Shown one piece after another: positions 5,964 through 6,082 of a stretch of DNA of 6,082 bases. Location of the stretch: contig JAATEW010000437.1 of the NCBI GenBank assembly GCA_015655535.1, forward strand, positions 1 to 6,082. The letters are read 5' to 3'. The DNA is from Hyphomicrobiales bacterium. GTDB lineage: Bacteria > Pseudomonadota > Alphaproteobacteria > Rhizobiales > Beijerinckiaceae. The notes beneath the pieces are model-generated. The model worked only from the letters and a program-made list of their open reading frames with translations. It ran no database searches and had not been told where the DNA came from. Within the stretch, counting starts at the first letter, position 1, and every line of letters starts with the position of its first letter. Made by a program: the position numbers and the translations under genes.

Positions 5964-6082
5964 CTACTCCGTGCGGTAATGGTCGATAGCTGCGTTGCGG
6001 GCAGAGGCAAAGAGCATGCGCCGTTCTTCATCGAAGCTGCCTTTGGGGCCGGCCGCCAGCGTGCGGGTGAAGACATCCTGGA
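5964..6082 (-). CDS. fecI: ECF sigma factor FecI-type, region 2 half, ends at in-frame TAG; 5' end outside window
   Basis: Reading leftwards from the right edge, 38 complete codons end in TAG at 5966-5964. They encode the later part of sigma region 2: QDVFTRTLAAG, then FDEERRMLFASARNAAIDHYR and TE. The R/K-N-x-AIDHYR segment is the hallmark of region 2.3-2.4 in FecI-type sigma factors, which melts and reads the -10 element. The frame is the same as that of the region 4 half at 5667-5948, so removing one stop codon would restore a continuous sigma factor with an ordinary linker. No frameshift is needed. The start codon and the upstream promoter lie beyond position 6082. Whether this is a pseudogene, a true two-piece sigma or a sequencing error cannot be decided from the window. 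Confidence 0.8.
   Translation of the reverse strand, partial: QDVFTRTLAAGPKGSFDEERRMLFASARNAAIDHYRTE

Noticed and set aside
5946..5970. Frameshift as the cause of the broken sigma gene
   Set aside because: Codon-by-codon reading shows both halves in the same frame, so a substitution to TAG is sufficient and no indel is needed.

Overview
This window carries a TonB-dependent iron-siderophore uptake and cell-surface signalling cluster from a Gram-negative bacterium. Protein style and base composition suggest an alphaproteobacterium, and the iron-operator-like palindromes upstream of two genes suggest the Hyphomicrobiales (Rhizobiales) side of that class. The taxonomic guess is inference only.

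Layout, left to right. Positions 1-192 (minus strand) hold the first 64 codons of an exported protein that runs off the left edge. Positions 193-982 are a long divergent intergenic region. It contains a 16-bp hairpin followed on the minus strand by T4, two palindromes resembling the Irr iron-control element, a tentative promoter, and a 15-bp potential RNA stem that ends directly at the tonB start codon and buries its ribosome binding site. Positions 983-1924 (plus) encode a TonB-family energy transducer. It converges, across about 50 bp, on a complete TonB-dependent siderophore receptor with an N-terminal signalling (STN) domain (minus, start chosen at 4445, stop at 1977). Next on the minus strand come a FecR-type membrane anti-sigma regulator (5550 to 4591) and an ECF sigma factor of the FecI family (6082 to 5667, 5' end outside the window).

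How the parts should work together, from knowledge of Fec/Fpv-type systems: the receptor binds a ferric siderophore at the outer membrane, and TonB supplies energy for import. The receptor's periplasmic STN domain contacts the C-terminal part of FecR, which passes the signal across the inner membrane to the FecI sigma factor so that it transcribes the receptor gene.

The most notable observation is that the sigma factor frame is interrupted by an in-frame TAG (5964-5966) exactly in the linker between sigma region 2 and region 4. Both sides still read as good sigma sequence in the same frame. The gene is therefore a recent nonsense mutant, a sequencing error, or a sigma factor made as two pieces. 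The second notable observation is a shared 17-bp palindrome upstream of the receptor and in the tonB divergent region, pointing to a common iron-responsive repressor.
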